From assembly GCA_008638375.1 (NCBI GenBank), contig CM018032.1, positions 56,155,882 through 56,219,881 of the forward strand: a stretch of DNA of 64,000 nt, written 5' to 3'. The notes below the pieces were generated by a model that had not been told where the DNA came from, made no database searches, and saw only the letters and a list, made by a program, of their open reading frames with translations. This DNA is from Nyssa sinensis (lineage: Eukaryota; Streptophyta; Magnoliopsida; Cornales; Nyssaceae). Shown here one piece after another: positions 11,079-22,678 of the stretch; the first letter of the stretch is position 1, and each line of letters opens with the position of its first letter. The position numbers were made by a program, and so were the translations under genes.

Positions 11079-11408
11079 AATAAATAATGCAAAGGTATTT
11101 GATTTCCCTGAACATGTGAGAGTGATCCAACCCATCACTTTTGTGATGGATTGAAGGTCAAATTAAGGGTGTCTTTATTTCAAACTGAAAATTTTTACTA
11201 ATTTTGTTAATAGTTTAAATCTGTCATCATACATGACTCATACAATAGATTTGAGAGCAACTCTTTGGAGACCAGATCTGATAAATAATACAAAGATATT
11301 TAATTTCCCTCGACACGTGAGAGTGACCTAACCATCAGATTTTGTGATGGATTGAACGTCAAATTAAGGTTGCAATTGAATCGTGTGGATCTTTATTTTG
11401 AACTGAAA
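11079..11408. repeat. Two direct copies of a ~115-bp segment
   Basis: The segment 11079-11190 (AAATAATGCAAAGGTATTTG, then GTGATGGATTGAA and GTCAAATTAAGG) is repeated with changes at about 11282-11408. The spacer is about 90 bp. This may be two LTR remnants or a local duplication. I cannot assign it to a family. Confidence 0.5.
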
Positions 11409-12297
11409 TGAAGATAGTCATTTTCCTTTTATGAACATGAATACAACTTCTTGTGAAAGAGAATTTGAAATGAAAGACAAGCCGAACTTTAATGGAGCCT
11501 CGTTTCTAGTCATGACTGGCGGCCACATGTTTGTGTATCATGGAAACTACTCTGACAAGAGAGACACTGTCCAAATCCAAGTTATCTGTTTTGTCCCACT
11601 GTGCTCAAAGCTTCGGTGCAAGTCTTATGATAGCAAGAAGAAGAACGAAAAATGCATCCAAACTCATGCTGAAAGCAAGATGCATGTGTAAAATGGTCAA
11701 TTAGAAGAATAATGTTTTGTGACACAACTTTTTTGTAACACAACATGAGTCCTACACCTATGTACATTTCATGAATATTCATTCTAACTTTTTAATTTCT
11801 TATTTTTATTTGGTATGATTGAAAATGTCTATTCTATAAAATGAACATTTTATTAAAAATTATTTTACACATTCATTTGACCCAAGTAAGTAATCTCTAT
11901 TTAATTCTATATTATTTTCATTTTATTTGTTATTTCATTTCATGAAATGATCATTTTATTTTTACGTGTTACACATAATCTTAAGATCTTAACGATCTAG
12001 CTAGTTATTAATTGTATTGTATCTTTGCATGTTTTATATACATCCATACATACATATATATATATACATACATATATATATATATATATAAGCGATTTAC
12101 AAGTGGAGATTTGGACCACCTTCTCATTTATAATATGTTGACTGGAAGGGCCGTCTATATGTGATGGGTAGTTTTAATGTTGATTTGAACAATACATCTC
12201 CATAATTCAATGAATGACCAACTGCCGAATATGGAAGACAAAAAACTAGGTCAATGATCAGAAAGCTAATGTCATAATTAATTTTTCTTTCATCAAC
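11409..12297. other. Intergenic DNA with an unassigned open frame
   Basis: The frame 11431-11691 has no domain I recognise. A (TA)n tract lies at about 12053-12090. Nothing here can be called a gene. Confidence 0.4.
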
Positions 12298-12300
12298 TAA

Positions 12301-12785
12301 CGCTATGTTTGGATAAGTTGGAAGGAAAGGAAAAAAAAGGAGAGTATTAGTTATGAGAGAAAAAAAAGAAGAGGGGAGGAGAGACTAATTCCTCCTTTAT
12401 GTTTAGATAACTAATGAAAGGAAATGAGAGGAAAGACTAATATAATCCTTTCATCTTGTTTGATAATGATAAAGGAGAGAAAGGAAAGGAAAAAATTTTA
12501 TATTATTTTATTATTGTACCCTTTGGATGCCTTAGGATAGAGGTATTATTTTTATTTTGACTTTTATAATTTTAAGAGTAATATTGGTATTATTAAAAAT
12601 TCATTAAATCTTTCTTTCCTTTCCTTCTATTTCTGCCCACTTTTGGAGGGATAACAAAATTGCTAAAATAAGGGTTAAGCTCTCCCTCCCTCTCCTTCCT
12701 AATTTTTAAAACAAACATGATATAAGCTCACCTTCCTTCTCCTTTCCTTCCCTTTCTTTGCAATTTCTTCCATCCAAACATAGTG
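12301..12785. mobile_element. Tourist-like (PIF/Harbinger) MITE
   Basis: The left end CGCTATGTTTGGAT and the right end ATCCAAACATAGTG are inverted repeats differing at one base of twelve. TAA lies on both sides (12298-12300 and 12786-12788), the 3-bp target typical of PIF/Harbinger MITEs. The body is strongly purine-rich on the left arm (GGAAAGGAAA words) and pyrimidine-rich on the right, so the two arms can pair. Confidence 0.7.
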
Positions 12786-12788
12786 TAA

Positions 12789-13389
12789 AGCATTAACGTA
12801 TTACTTTTTCAAAAAATTATTCATTGAATCTAGGTATGTTTTATTTGAGTTAATAAATAAGTAACAAGTAGGCAAAATATGCAACATAACTCACACATTT
12901 TATTCACACGTCATTTATTTATTGGCCAAGTACAATAAATCATATCAAGAGCTAACCAGCTGGCTACAAGCCAGCTCTATATAAGTGGAAGCCTAGAGCG
13001 ATAAAGACTAAAATAACAGTTCTAAAATAAGACTAGTTTTTTAATATTAATGTAATTATTTACTTTGTTTCTATGTCAAAAAAAGATCAAACCAAAACTT
13101 ATGTGGTGGTGGATAGTTTTGTGTGCAAACAAAAGTATTCCAATGTGCCTAATGTATTGTCTTCCTTATTATGTGGTAAAATCATTTAACTTTTTTCTCA
13201 TAAAGTTCTTTTGATAAACGCTTCAATGCAATATCCAATACATTACATACATTGCAAGCACTAAGATAAAGTGTAACACGATGTAACCACTCTTCAATAT
13301 TCTAACCACATACTCTTAAAATCTCAAACTTTTGTCCTTTAACCAAAACTTTCTCCATAATTTCAAATAAACAATTTATTTAAATCACG
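12789..13389. other. Intergenic DNA, no gene seen
   Basis: I see no gene or defined repeat. The left limit of the retrotransposon leader that follows could not be placed exactly. Confidence 0.4.
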
Positions 13390-13743
13390 TACCTGAGTTT
13401 GTCCAAAAACTGATTTCGTCGTCCATTTTTTTCTCAATCTGATCAAGCTGACTTCCTTATCGATTTAAACCAAATTTTTTTTTCTTCACAAGTATTTGTA
13501 TCACCTCATTTTTCTGATCCAAATAGCCGTTGAATTTCAATTGAACAGCTCTTCAACAAACCACTAAAGCCCTCAACTTTGAGTAACACGAGAATTACAA
13601 TTGTTTGCAATAATTTAGGAATAAGACCAAACTTTGATTTTCTGCAACTTTGATAAATTACCCCAAGATCGTAACTGGCTCTCCGAAGATCGAAATTGGC
13701 TCTGATAAGTTACCCCAAGATCGTAACTGGCTCTGATACCACT
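13390..13743 (-). mobile_element. Leader of a truncated Copia-type retrotransposon, with primer binding site
   Basis: On the - strand the sequence directly after the LTR reads AGTGGTATCAGAGCCA (13728-13743), the primer binding site for initiator methionine tRNA used by most plant Copia elements. A leader of about 300 bp follows on that strand, with a duplicated GATCTTGGGGTAA word. A possible gag start (MDDEISFW) lies near 13424, but the frame stops at once. No protease, integrase or reverse transcriptase is present, so the element is truncated. Confidence 0.7.
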
Positions 13744-13997
13744 TGTAGGACCCAAAAATTACTCTAATACCAAATTGTTGAACAAAAAAATAAGAGAAGA
13801 AGTAAATTGAACAAACTAATATATTTTATCAAAGAAAACTCACACACTCTTATTATTTCGGCAATCTCTCACAGCCATCACACGCCCCTCTAATTCTCTT
13901 GGCCACCACTCTATTATTTTTGTGGTATGCAATTCAATGTGACAGAGACTCACATATATATAAAATTGACTCTAAGTCCTATATTCATTACGACATC
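13744..13997 (-). mobile_element. Copia-type LTR, part 1 (inner end)
   Basis: The LTR starts TGTAGGACCC next to the primer binding site and is broken at 13997 by CACTA element A. The missing part resumes at 25304 after the element, with the triplet ATC duplicated at both junctions. Joined, the LTR is about 430 bp and has TG and CA ends. Confidence 0.7.
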
Positions 13998-14375
13998 CAC
14001 TACAGGAAAATGCACTATTAACGACGCACTCTTGAGTCGCTAATAGTGGACAAATGCGTCGCTAAAGAGAAAGGAGCGTCGCTCAAAACGTCGCCAATAG
14101 TTGCGTCGCTAATAGTATTAGCGAAGCACACATCCCTTTGTGTCGCTAAAGGTAACTATTAGAGACGCTCATGATGCGTCACTAATAATTTGGATGGTGC
14201 GTCGCAAATACTATACACGAATGCAATGGGCGTCACTAATAGGTCCCTTTCGCGACGCTCAGTGTGCGTCGCTAATAGTTAATTATCCTGATTTAGCGAC
14301 GAATGTAAAGCGTCGCTAAAAATAGTTGCTTTTCTTTTAGCGACGCCTGTGTGTGCGTCGCTAAAAGTTGTGTTT
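13998..14375 (-). repeat. 3' terminal inverted repeat and subterminal repeats of element A
   Basis: GCGTCGCTAATAG and close variants recur in both orientations about every 20-40 bp. The first 250 or so bases are homologous, in inverted orientation, to the last part of element B (about 37030-37282), including the shared stretch TTTGTGTCGCTAAAGGTAAC. In En/Spm such subterminal words are the binding sites of the TNPA-type protein; that role here is inferred. Confidence 0.8.
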
Positions 14376-14803
14376 TTCTTTTGGCTCCCTTTTTGACCTG
14401 AATTATTTGTTTTATTCCTGTTTAAACCTGTATCAATTATCCTGATATATAATAAAATTCAAATATTCTGAAATCAATATATTAAAAGAGAACCGGTGGA
14501 ATCATATATATATATATATATTATACTAATTACTTATATTTATAAAAGTACAAGTTAACAATAAGTACAAAAATATTAAAAATTGTCTCAAAAAATGTCA
14601 TTATAGATGTCCATGAAAAGAAAAAAAAAATAACAAGTCCCGATGCAAAACAAAAAGATAGCGGCGCAATAATCCCGATTAATCTGCAATAAAGATCAAA
14701 TGATATATATTAGAACACTTATTAAAATTATATATATATATATATATGAAAGTGAATATATATTATTTTTTTCCACGCATAAATAATAAGAACGACAAAA
14801 AGT

Positions 14804-17800
14804 AGCATAAGTTGCAAACCACTAATCCGAACTGATTGCCGTAAGTTTGTGGTAGTCTATTTTGACATTTGTGAGGTGTGTGATGGGGTTTTGAGATATT
14901 TAGGCGGATATCCGGTATTTTGTTCCGTCAAAACTTGAAAATAGGCCTTTTTGGAGAAGAAACTTGCATAAGTTTCATACCGGTGATCCGAACTGAGTGT
15001 CGTAAGGTCGTGCAAGTCTATTTTATCATTTGGTAGGTGTGTGATGGGGTTTCAGGGTCGGTAGGCTGATATCTGGCATTTTGGTCCTTTAAAACTCCAA
15101 AACGGGCCTTTTCGGAGCAGAAACTTGCACAAGTTTCAAACCGGTCATCCGAACCGAGTGCCGTAAGTTGGTGCAAGTCTATTTTATCATTTCAGAGGTG
15201 TGTGATGGGGTTTCGGGATTAGTAGGTCGATATCCGATATTTTGGTCCTTCAAAACTCCAAAATGGGCCTTTTTGGAGTAGAAACTTGCATAAGCTTCAA
15301 ACCGATGATTCGAACAGAGTGTCGTAAATTCGTGCAAGTCTATTTTATCATTTTTGAGATGTGTGATGGGGTTTCGAGATAGTTACGTGGATATCCGGTA
15401 GTTTGGTCCGTCAAAACTCGAAAATGGGCCTTTTTGGAGAAGAAACTTGCATAAGTTTCAAACCGGTGATCCGAACCGAGTGTCATAAGTTCGTGGAAGT
15501 CTATTATATCATTTGGGTGGTGTGTGATGGTGTTTCGGGATCGGTAGGCTAATATCCGACATTTTCGTTCGTCAAAACTCCAAAATGGGCCTTTTTCAAG
15601 TAGAAACTTGCATAAGTTTCAAACCGGTGATCTGAACTGAGTGCCGTAAGTTCGTGCAAGTCTATTTTACCATTTGGGAGGTGTGCGATGAGGTTTCGGG
15701 GTCGGTAGGTCGACATCTAAAATTTTGGTCCGTTAAAACTCTAAAATGGGCTTTTTTAGAGCAGAAACTTGCATAAGTTTCAAACCGATGATTTGAACCG
15801 AGTTTCGTAAGTTGGTGCAAGTCTATTTTATCATTTAGGAGGTGTGTGATGGGGTTCAGGGTCGGTAGGCCGATATCCGACATTTTGGTCCGTCAAAACT
15901 CCAAAATGGGCCTTTTTGGAGTAGAAACTTGCATAAGTCTCAAACCGGTTATCCGAACTAAGTGTCGTAAGTTCATGCAAGTCTATTTTATCATTTGGGA
16001 GGTGTGTGATGGGGTTTTGGGGATGGTATGCCGATATCCAACACTTTGGTCCGTCAAAACTCCAAAATGGGCCTTTTTCGAGCAGAAACTTGCATAAGTT
16101 TCAAACCGGTGTTCCGAACCGAGTGCCGTAAGTTTGTGCAAGTTTATTTTATCATTTGGGAGGTGTGTGACGGGGTTTCGGTGTTGGTAGGCCGATATCC
16201 GACATTTTGGTATGTCAAAACTCCAAAATGGGCCTTTTCAAGCAGAAACTTGCATAAGTTTCAAACCGTTGATCCGAACCGAGTGCCGTAAGTTCGTGCA
16301 AGTCTATTTTATCATTTGAGAGGTGTGTGATGGGGTTTTGAGGTCGATAGGCTGATATCCGACATTTTGATCCATCAAAACTCCAAAAGGGGCCTTTTTG
16401 GAGTAGAAACTTGCATAAGTTTCAAACCGGTGATCCAAATTGAGTGTCGTAAGTTCGTGCAAGTCTATTTTATCATTTGGGAGGTGCGTGATGGGGTTTT
16501 AGGGTCGATAGGCTGATATCCGATATTTTGGACCGCTAAAACTCCAAAATAGGCCTTTTTCGAACAGAAACTTGCATAAGTTTCAAACCGGTGATCCGAA
16601 CTGAGTGTCGTAAGTTCGTGCAAGTCTATTTTATCATTTGGGAGGTGTGTGATGGGGTTTCAGGTTCTGTAAGCCAATATCCGATATTTTGGTTAGTCAA
16701 AACTCCAAAATGGGACTTGCATAAGTTTCAAACCGATGATCCGAACCAAGTGTTGTAAGTCCTGCAAGTCTATTTTATCATTTGGGAGGTGTGTGATGGG
16801 TTTTCAGGGTCGGTAGGTCGATATCCGACATTTTGGTCAGTCAAAACTCCAAAATGGGCCTTTTTCGAGCATAAACTTGCATAAGTTTCAAACCGGTGAT
16901 CCGAACCGAGTGCTGTAAGTTTGTGCAAGTCTAGCTTATCATTTGGGAGGTGTGTGATGGAGTTTTGGGGTCGATAGGCCGATATCCAACATTTTGGTCC
17001 GTCAAAACTCCAAAATGGGCCTTTTTAGAGTAGAAACTTGCATAAGTTTCAAACTGGTTATCCGAACTGAGTATCGTAAGTTTGTGCAAGTATATTTTAT
17101 CATTTGGGAGGTGTGTGATGGGGTTTCGGGGTCGGTATGCCGATATCCAACACTTTGGTCCATCAAAACTCCAAAATAGGTATTTTTCGAGTAGAAACTT
17201 TCATAAGTTTCAAACCGGTGATCCGAACCGAGTGTTGTAAGTTCGTGCAACTATATTTTATCATTTGGGAGGTGTGTGATGGGGTTTCAGGGTCGGTAGG
17301 CTGATATCTGACATTTTGGTCAGTCAAAACTCCAAAATGGGCCTTTTTCGAGCATAAACTTGCATAAGTTTCAAACCGGTGATCCGAACCGAGTGCTGTA
17401 AGTTTGTGCAAGTCTAGTTTATCATTTGGGAGGTGTGTGATGGAGTTTTGGGGTCGATAGGCCGATATCCGACATTTTGGTCCGTCAAAACTCCAAAATG
17501 GGCCTTTTTAGAGCAGAAACTTGCATAAGTTTCAAACCGGTGATCCGAACCAAGTGCCGTAAGTTCGTACAAGTCTATTTTATCATTTGGGAGGTGTGTG
17601 ATAGGGTTTTGGGTTTGGTAGGCCGATATCCGATATTTTGGTTAGTCAAAACTCTAAAATGGGCCTTTTTGGAGCAGAAACTTGCATAAGTTTCAAACCG
17701 ATGATCCAAACTGAGTATTGTAAGTTCATGCAAGTCTATTTTATCATTTGGGAGGTATGTGATGGGTTTTCAGGGTCGGTATGTCGATATCCGACATTTT

Positions 17801-20800
17801 GGTCTGTCAAAACTCCAAAATGGGCCTTTTTGGAGCAGAAACTTGCATAAGTTTCAAACCGGTGATCCGAACTGAGTTTCATCAGTTTGTGTAAGTTTAT
17901 TTTATCACTTGGGAGTTGTGTGATGGGGTTTTAGGGTCAGTAGGCTGATATCCGACATTTTGGTCCGTCAAAAATTCAAAATGGGCCTTTTTCGAGCTTA
18001 AACTTGCATAAGTTTCAAACCGGTGATCCGAACCGAGTGTCGTAAGTTTATGCAAGTTTATTTTATCATTTGGGAGGTGTGTGATGGGTTTCGGGGTCAA
18101 TAGGCTGATATCCGACATTTTGGTCTGTCAAAACTCTAAAATGGGCCTTTTTCGAGTAGAAACTTGCATAAGTTTTAAATCGGTGATCTAAACCGAGTGC
18201 TGTAAGTTTGTGCAAGTCGATTTTATCATTTGGGAGGTGTGTGATGGGGTTTCAGGGTCGGTAGGCCGATATCCAAAATTTTGGTCCGTCAAAACTCCAA
18301 AATGGGCCTTTTTAGAGTAGAAACTGCATAAGTTTCAAACCGATGATTTGATCCGAGTGTTGTAAGTTGGTGCAAGTCTATTTTATCATTTGAGAGGTGT
18401 GTGATGGGATTTTAGGGTCGGTAGGCCGATATCCGACATTTTTGGTCCGTCAAAACTGCAAAATGGGCCTTTTTGGAGCATAAACTTGTATAAGTTCAAA
18501 CCGGTTATCCAACCCCAGTGTTATAAGTTTGTGCAAGTCTATTTTATCTTTTGGGAGGTGTGTGATAGGGTTTCAGGGTCGGTATGCCGATATCCAACAC
18601 TTTGGTCCGTCAAAACTCTAAAATGGGCCTTTTTCGAGCAGAAACTTGCATAAGTTTCAAACCGGTGATCCGAAATGAGTGCCGTAATTTCATGCAAGTC
18701 TATTTTATCATTTGGGAGGTGTGTGATGGGGTTTCAGGGTTGGTAGGCCGATATCCGACATTTTGGTCTGTCAAAACTCCAAAATGGGCCTTTTTGGAGT
18801 AGAAATTTGCATAAGTTTCTAACCGGTGATCTGAACGAGTGTCGTAAGTTTGTGCAAGTCTATTTTATCATTTGAGAGGTGTGTGATGGGGTTTCAGGGT
18901 CGGTATTCCGATATCCAACACTTTGGTCCGTCAAAATTCTAAAATGGGCCTTTTTAGAGTAGAAACTTGCATAAGTTTCAAACCGGTGATCTGAAACGAG
19001 TGCCGTAATTTCCTGAAAGTCTATTTTATCATTTGGGAGGTGTGTGATGGGGTTTCGGGTTCGGTAGGCCGGTATCCGACATTTTGGTTAGTCAAAACTC
19101 TAAAATGGGTCTTTTGGAGTAGAAACTTGCATAAGTTTCAAACCGGTGATCCGAACCGAGTGTTGTAAGTTTGTGCAAGTTTATTTTATCATTTGGGAGG
19201 TGTGTTATGGGGTTTCGGGGTCGTTAGGCCAATATCTGACATTTTGGTCCGTCAAAACTCAAAAATAGGTCTTTTTGACGTAGAAACTTGCATCAGTTTC
19301 AAACCGATGATTTGAACCGAGTGTCGTAAGTTGTTGCAAGTATTTTTTATCATTTGGGTGGTGTGTGACAGGGTTTCAAGGTTGGTAGGCCGATATTCGA
19401 CATTTTGGTCCGTCAAAACTCTAAAATAGGCCTTTTTAGAGTAGAAACTTGCATAAGTTTCAAACCGGTTATCTGAACCGAGTGTCGTAAGTTCATACAA
19501 GTCTATGTTATTATTTGGGAGGTGTGTGATGGGGTTTCGGGGTCGGTATGCCGATATCCAACACTTTGGTCCTTCAAAACTCTAAAATGGGCCTTTTTCG
19601 AGCAGAAACTTACATAAGTTACAAACCGGTGATCCGAACCGAGGGCCGTAAGTGTGTGCAAGTCTATTTTATCATTTGGGAGGTGTGTGATGGGGTTTTG
19701 GGGTTGGTAGGCCGATATCCGACTTTTTGATCCGTCAAAACTCCAAAATGGGCCTTTTGGGAGCAGAAAGTTGCATAAGTTTCAAACTGGTGATCCGAAC
19801 CGAGTGCCGTAAGTTCGTGCAAGTCTATTTTATCATTTGGGAGGTATCTGATGGGGTTTCGGGGTTGGTAGGTCGATATCCAACATTTTTGTCCGTCAAA
19901 ACTCCAAAATGGGCCTTTTTTCGAGCAGAAACTTGCATAAGTTTCAAGCCGATGATCCGAACCGAGTGTCGTATGTTAGTGCAAGTTTATTTTATCATTT
20001 GTGAGATGTGTGATGCAGTTTCAAGATAGTTAGGCGGATATCCGGTATTTTGGTCTGTCAAAACTCGAAAATGGGCATTTTTTGAGAAGAAACTTGCATA
20101 AGTTTCAAACCGGTGATCCGAACCGAGTGTCGTAAATTAGTGCAAGTCTATTTTATCATTTGGGAGGTGTGTGATGGGGTTTCGGGGTCGGTAGGCCGAT
20201 ATCCAACATTTTGGTCCGTTAAAACTCCAAAATAGGCCTTTTCGAGCAGAAACTTGCATATGTTTCAAACCGGTGATCCGAACCGAGTGTCATATGTTTG
20301 TGAAAGTCTATTTTATCATTTGGGAGGTGTGTGATGGGGTTTCAGAGTCGGTAGGCCGATATCCGACATTTTGGTCTGTCAAAACTCCAAAATGGGCCTT
20401 TTTGGAGTAGAAACTTGCATAAGTTTCAAACCAATGATCCGAACCAAGTTTCGTAAGTTGGTGCAAGTATATTTTATCATTTGGGAGGTGTGTGATGGGT
20501 TTTTAGGGTCATTAGGTCGATATCCGACATGTTGGTTCGTCAAAACTCTAAAATGGGCCTTTTGGAGCAGAAACTTGCATAAGTTTCAAACCGATGATCC
20601 GAACTGAGTGTCCTAAGTTTGTGTAAGTCTATTTTATCATTTGGGAGGTGTGCGATGGGGTTTTGGGGTTGGTAGGCCGATATGAAAAATTTTGGTCCGT
20701 TAAAACTCCAAAATGGGCCTTTTTAGAGTAGAAACTTGCATAAGTTTCAAACCGATGATTTGAACCGAGTGTCGTAAGTTGGTGCAAGTATATTTTATTA

Positions 20801-21550
20801 TTTGGGAGGTGTGTGATGGGGTTTCAGGGTTGGTAGGTCGATATCCGACATTTTGGTCCGTCAAAACTCCAAAATGGGCCTTTTTGAGCATAAATTTACA
20901 TAAGTTTCAAACCGATTATCCGAACCGAGTGTCGTAAGTTCATGCAAGTCTATTTTATTATTTGAGAGGTGTGTGATGGGGTTTCGGGGTCGGTATGCCG
21001 ATATCCAACACTTTGGTCCGTCAAAACTCTAAAATGGGCATTTTTTGAGCAGAAACTTGCATAAGTTTCAAACCGGTGATCCGAACCGAGCGTCATAAGT
21101 TCATGCAAGTCTATTTTATCATTTTGGAGGTGTGTGATGGGGTTTCTGGGTCGGTAGGCCGATATCCGACATTTTGGTCCGTCAAAACTCCAAAATGGCC
21201 TTTTTGGAGCAGAAACTTACATAAGTTTCAAATCGGTGATCCGAACCGAGTGCCGTAAGTTCATGCAAGTCTATTTTATCATTTGGGAGATGTCTAATGG
21301 GGTTTCGGGGTCAGTAGATGGATATCCAATATTTTGATCTGTCAAAACTCCAAAATGGCCCTTTTTGGAGCATAAACTTGCTTAAGTTTCAAACCGATGA
21401 TCCGAACCGAGTGTCGTAAGTTTGTGCAAGTCTATTTTATAATTTGGGAGGTGTGTGATGGAATTTCGAGGTTTGTAGGCCGATATCTGGCATTTTGGTC
21501 CCTCAAAACTCCAAAATGGGCCTTTTTGGAGCAAAAACTTGCATAAGTTT
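14804..21550 (-). repeat. 161-bp tandem repeat array of element A (~42 units)
   Basis: The word GTGATGGGG recurs at 14880, 15041, 15202, 15363 and 15524, exactly 161 bp apart, and the pattern continues to 21550, which makes about 42 units. Each unit holds AAGTTTCAAACCGGTGATCC, CTATTTTATCATTTGGGAGG, GGCCGATATCCGACATTTTG and CCAAAATGGGCC in that order. Units differ at about 5-15% of positions. CTCCAAAA and TTTTGGAG around TGGGCCT form a hairpin in most units. Because 161 is not a multiple of 3, the many 60-100 residue open frames inside are by-products and not genes. Confidence 0.95.
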
Positions 21551-21643
21551 GATGTTGTCATTTTTTTTAGAGAAGGCCACAAAAGAAGCATGCTATAAAT
21601 CTAAAGAGGGCTTATATATATGTATATAGATTGTGTATGTGTT

Positions 21644-21694
<51 letters not shown>

Positions 21695-22086
21695 GTGAGG
21701 ATTACAAGGATTTGGACAATAAATAAAAGCTCTTAAGTCATAGTATCAAGGGTTGGACGGCCAAAGGTTAAACCTTTAATTTTCTCTTTAATCATTCTTT
21801 CATTGAGCATGCTATATCCACATATTAATATATTATATAATATCTCTCACCAAACCTTTTGTTGATCTTCTCATTTAAAAAACACAAACTATGGTTATCC
21901 CTCTATTTATTAAATGATTTTGCAAGTATTTGGGAGGTGTATGTATATTTGTGTTTGTGTGTGTGTGTGTAAGAGATGGTGCAGCATAAAATATTTATAT
22001 AAAAGAGAAATACCTTTTGTCATAGAAGATGTAGCTTCCTTGATCTCATGCGCTATATCGGGTTCCCTTTTTATCTCACGAGCTAA
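21551..22086. other. Element A interior with GT/GA microsatellite
   Basis: A compound (GT)n(GA)n run lies at about 21637-21692 and a second GT run at about 21951-21970. This is the region downstream of the B3 fragment in the sense of the element. No further exon could be recognised. Confidence 0.5.
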
Positions 22087-22449
22087 CTACAGTGGAAACT
22101 CTTTCTCGCAAACACTACTTGAATCAAACACGCACACATTAAAATGCATGTCTCCTATATGCTCAAATAATGTAAAATCTCTGAGACAGAGGCCATGGTG
22201 TTGTACAAAATTATCCCAACCTTCTCGGAAAGTAAATAAATCCTTTGGCACATTTACCAATTTTAACATGCCGTGACCCTTGACAACTTGTTAGAATTGC
22301 TTCTTCTGATTTTACTTCTCCTAGTTTTCTACAGAAAGCCGGTGGAATGAGCTGTGCAAATTTGAAATTCAGGAAAATTATATTAGAGTGATTGAGTCAC
22401 TATGAAATGTTGCTACATTAAGTAGAGAAAAGATACTTGGACTGAGACC

Positions 22450-22480
<31 letters not shown>

Positions 22481-22491
22481 GATATACATAC

Positions 22492-22524
<33 letters not shown>

Positions 22525-22678
22525 GAGAGAGAGAGGGACATACGAGTTCTGTAAGGAAACCAGGCCTCATGACTTTGAAGAAATGCTTGGAAATGGGGGG
22601 AGGCTCCCTTTCCATCCGAGAAGAAGACATATTCTCACCTAGTTGACAAGTATGACAGTCAAAACAGAAAAGAGACAT
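22087..22678 (-). pseudogene. Captured REM-type B3-domain gene fragment
   Basis: Two exons are visible on the - strand. Exon 1 (22678 or, more likely, 22630 down to 22544) encodes MEREPPP then KHFFKVMRPGFLTEL, the first strand of a B3 DNA-binding domain, and ends at a GTATGT donor. Exon 2 (22351 down to 22087) follows a TTTGCACAG acceptor with LIPPAFCRKLGEV, then GSRHVKI, then after a -1/+1 frame change VPKDLFTFREGWDNFVQHHG and FNVCVFDSSS, ending in a stop. These are the hallmarks of plant REM/VRN1-like B3 proteins, nuclear DNA-binding factors. Only one B3 domain remains, with a frameshift near 22265-22275. The 192-bp intron is full of CA and TA repeats. It lies inside element A, sense to the element promoter, so it is best read as a captured gene fragment. 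Confidence 0.8.

Noticed and set aside
14804..21550. Dozens of 60-100 codon open frames with similar proteins on both strands, which look like a gene family
   Set aside because: They recur with the 161-bp DNA repeat, whose length is not a multiple of 3, and exist on both strands. They are by-products of the array.
14804..21550. CRISPR-like array
   Set aside because: The repeated unit is contiguous without unique spacers, the period is 161 bp, and the genome is a plant's.
21914..22276. 120-codon open frame on the + strand
   Set aside because: It is the antisense of the B3 exon 2, whose protein sequence on the - strand matches a known domain.
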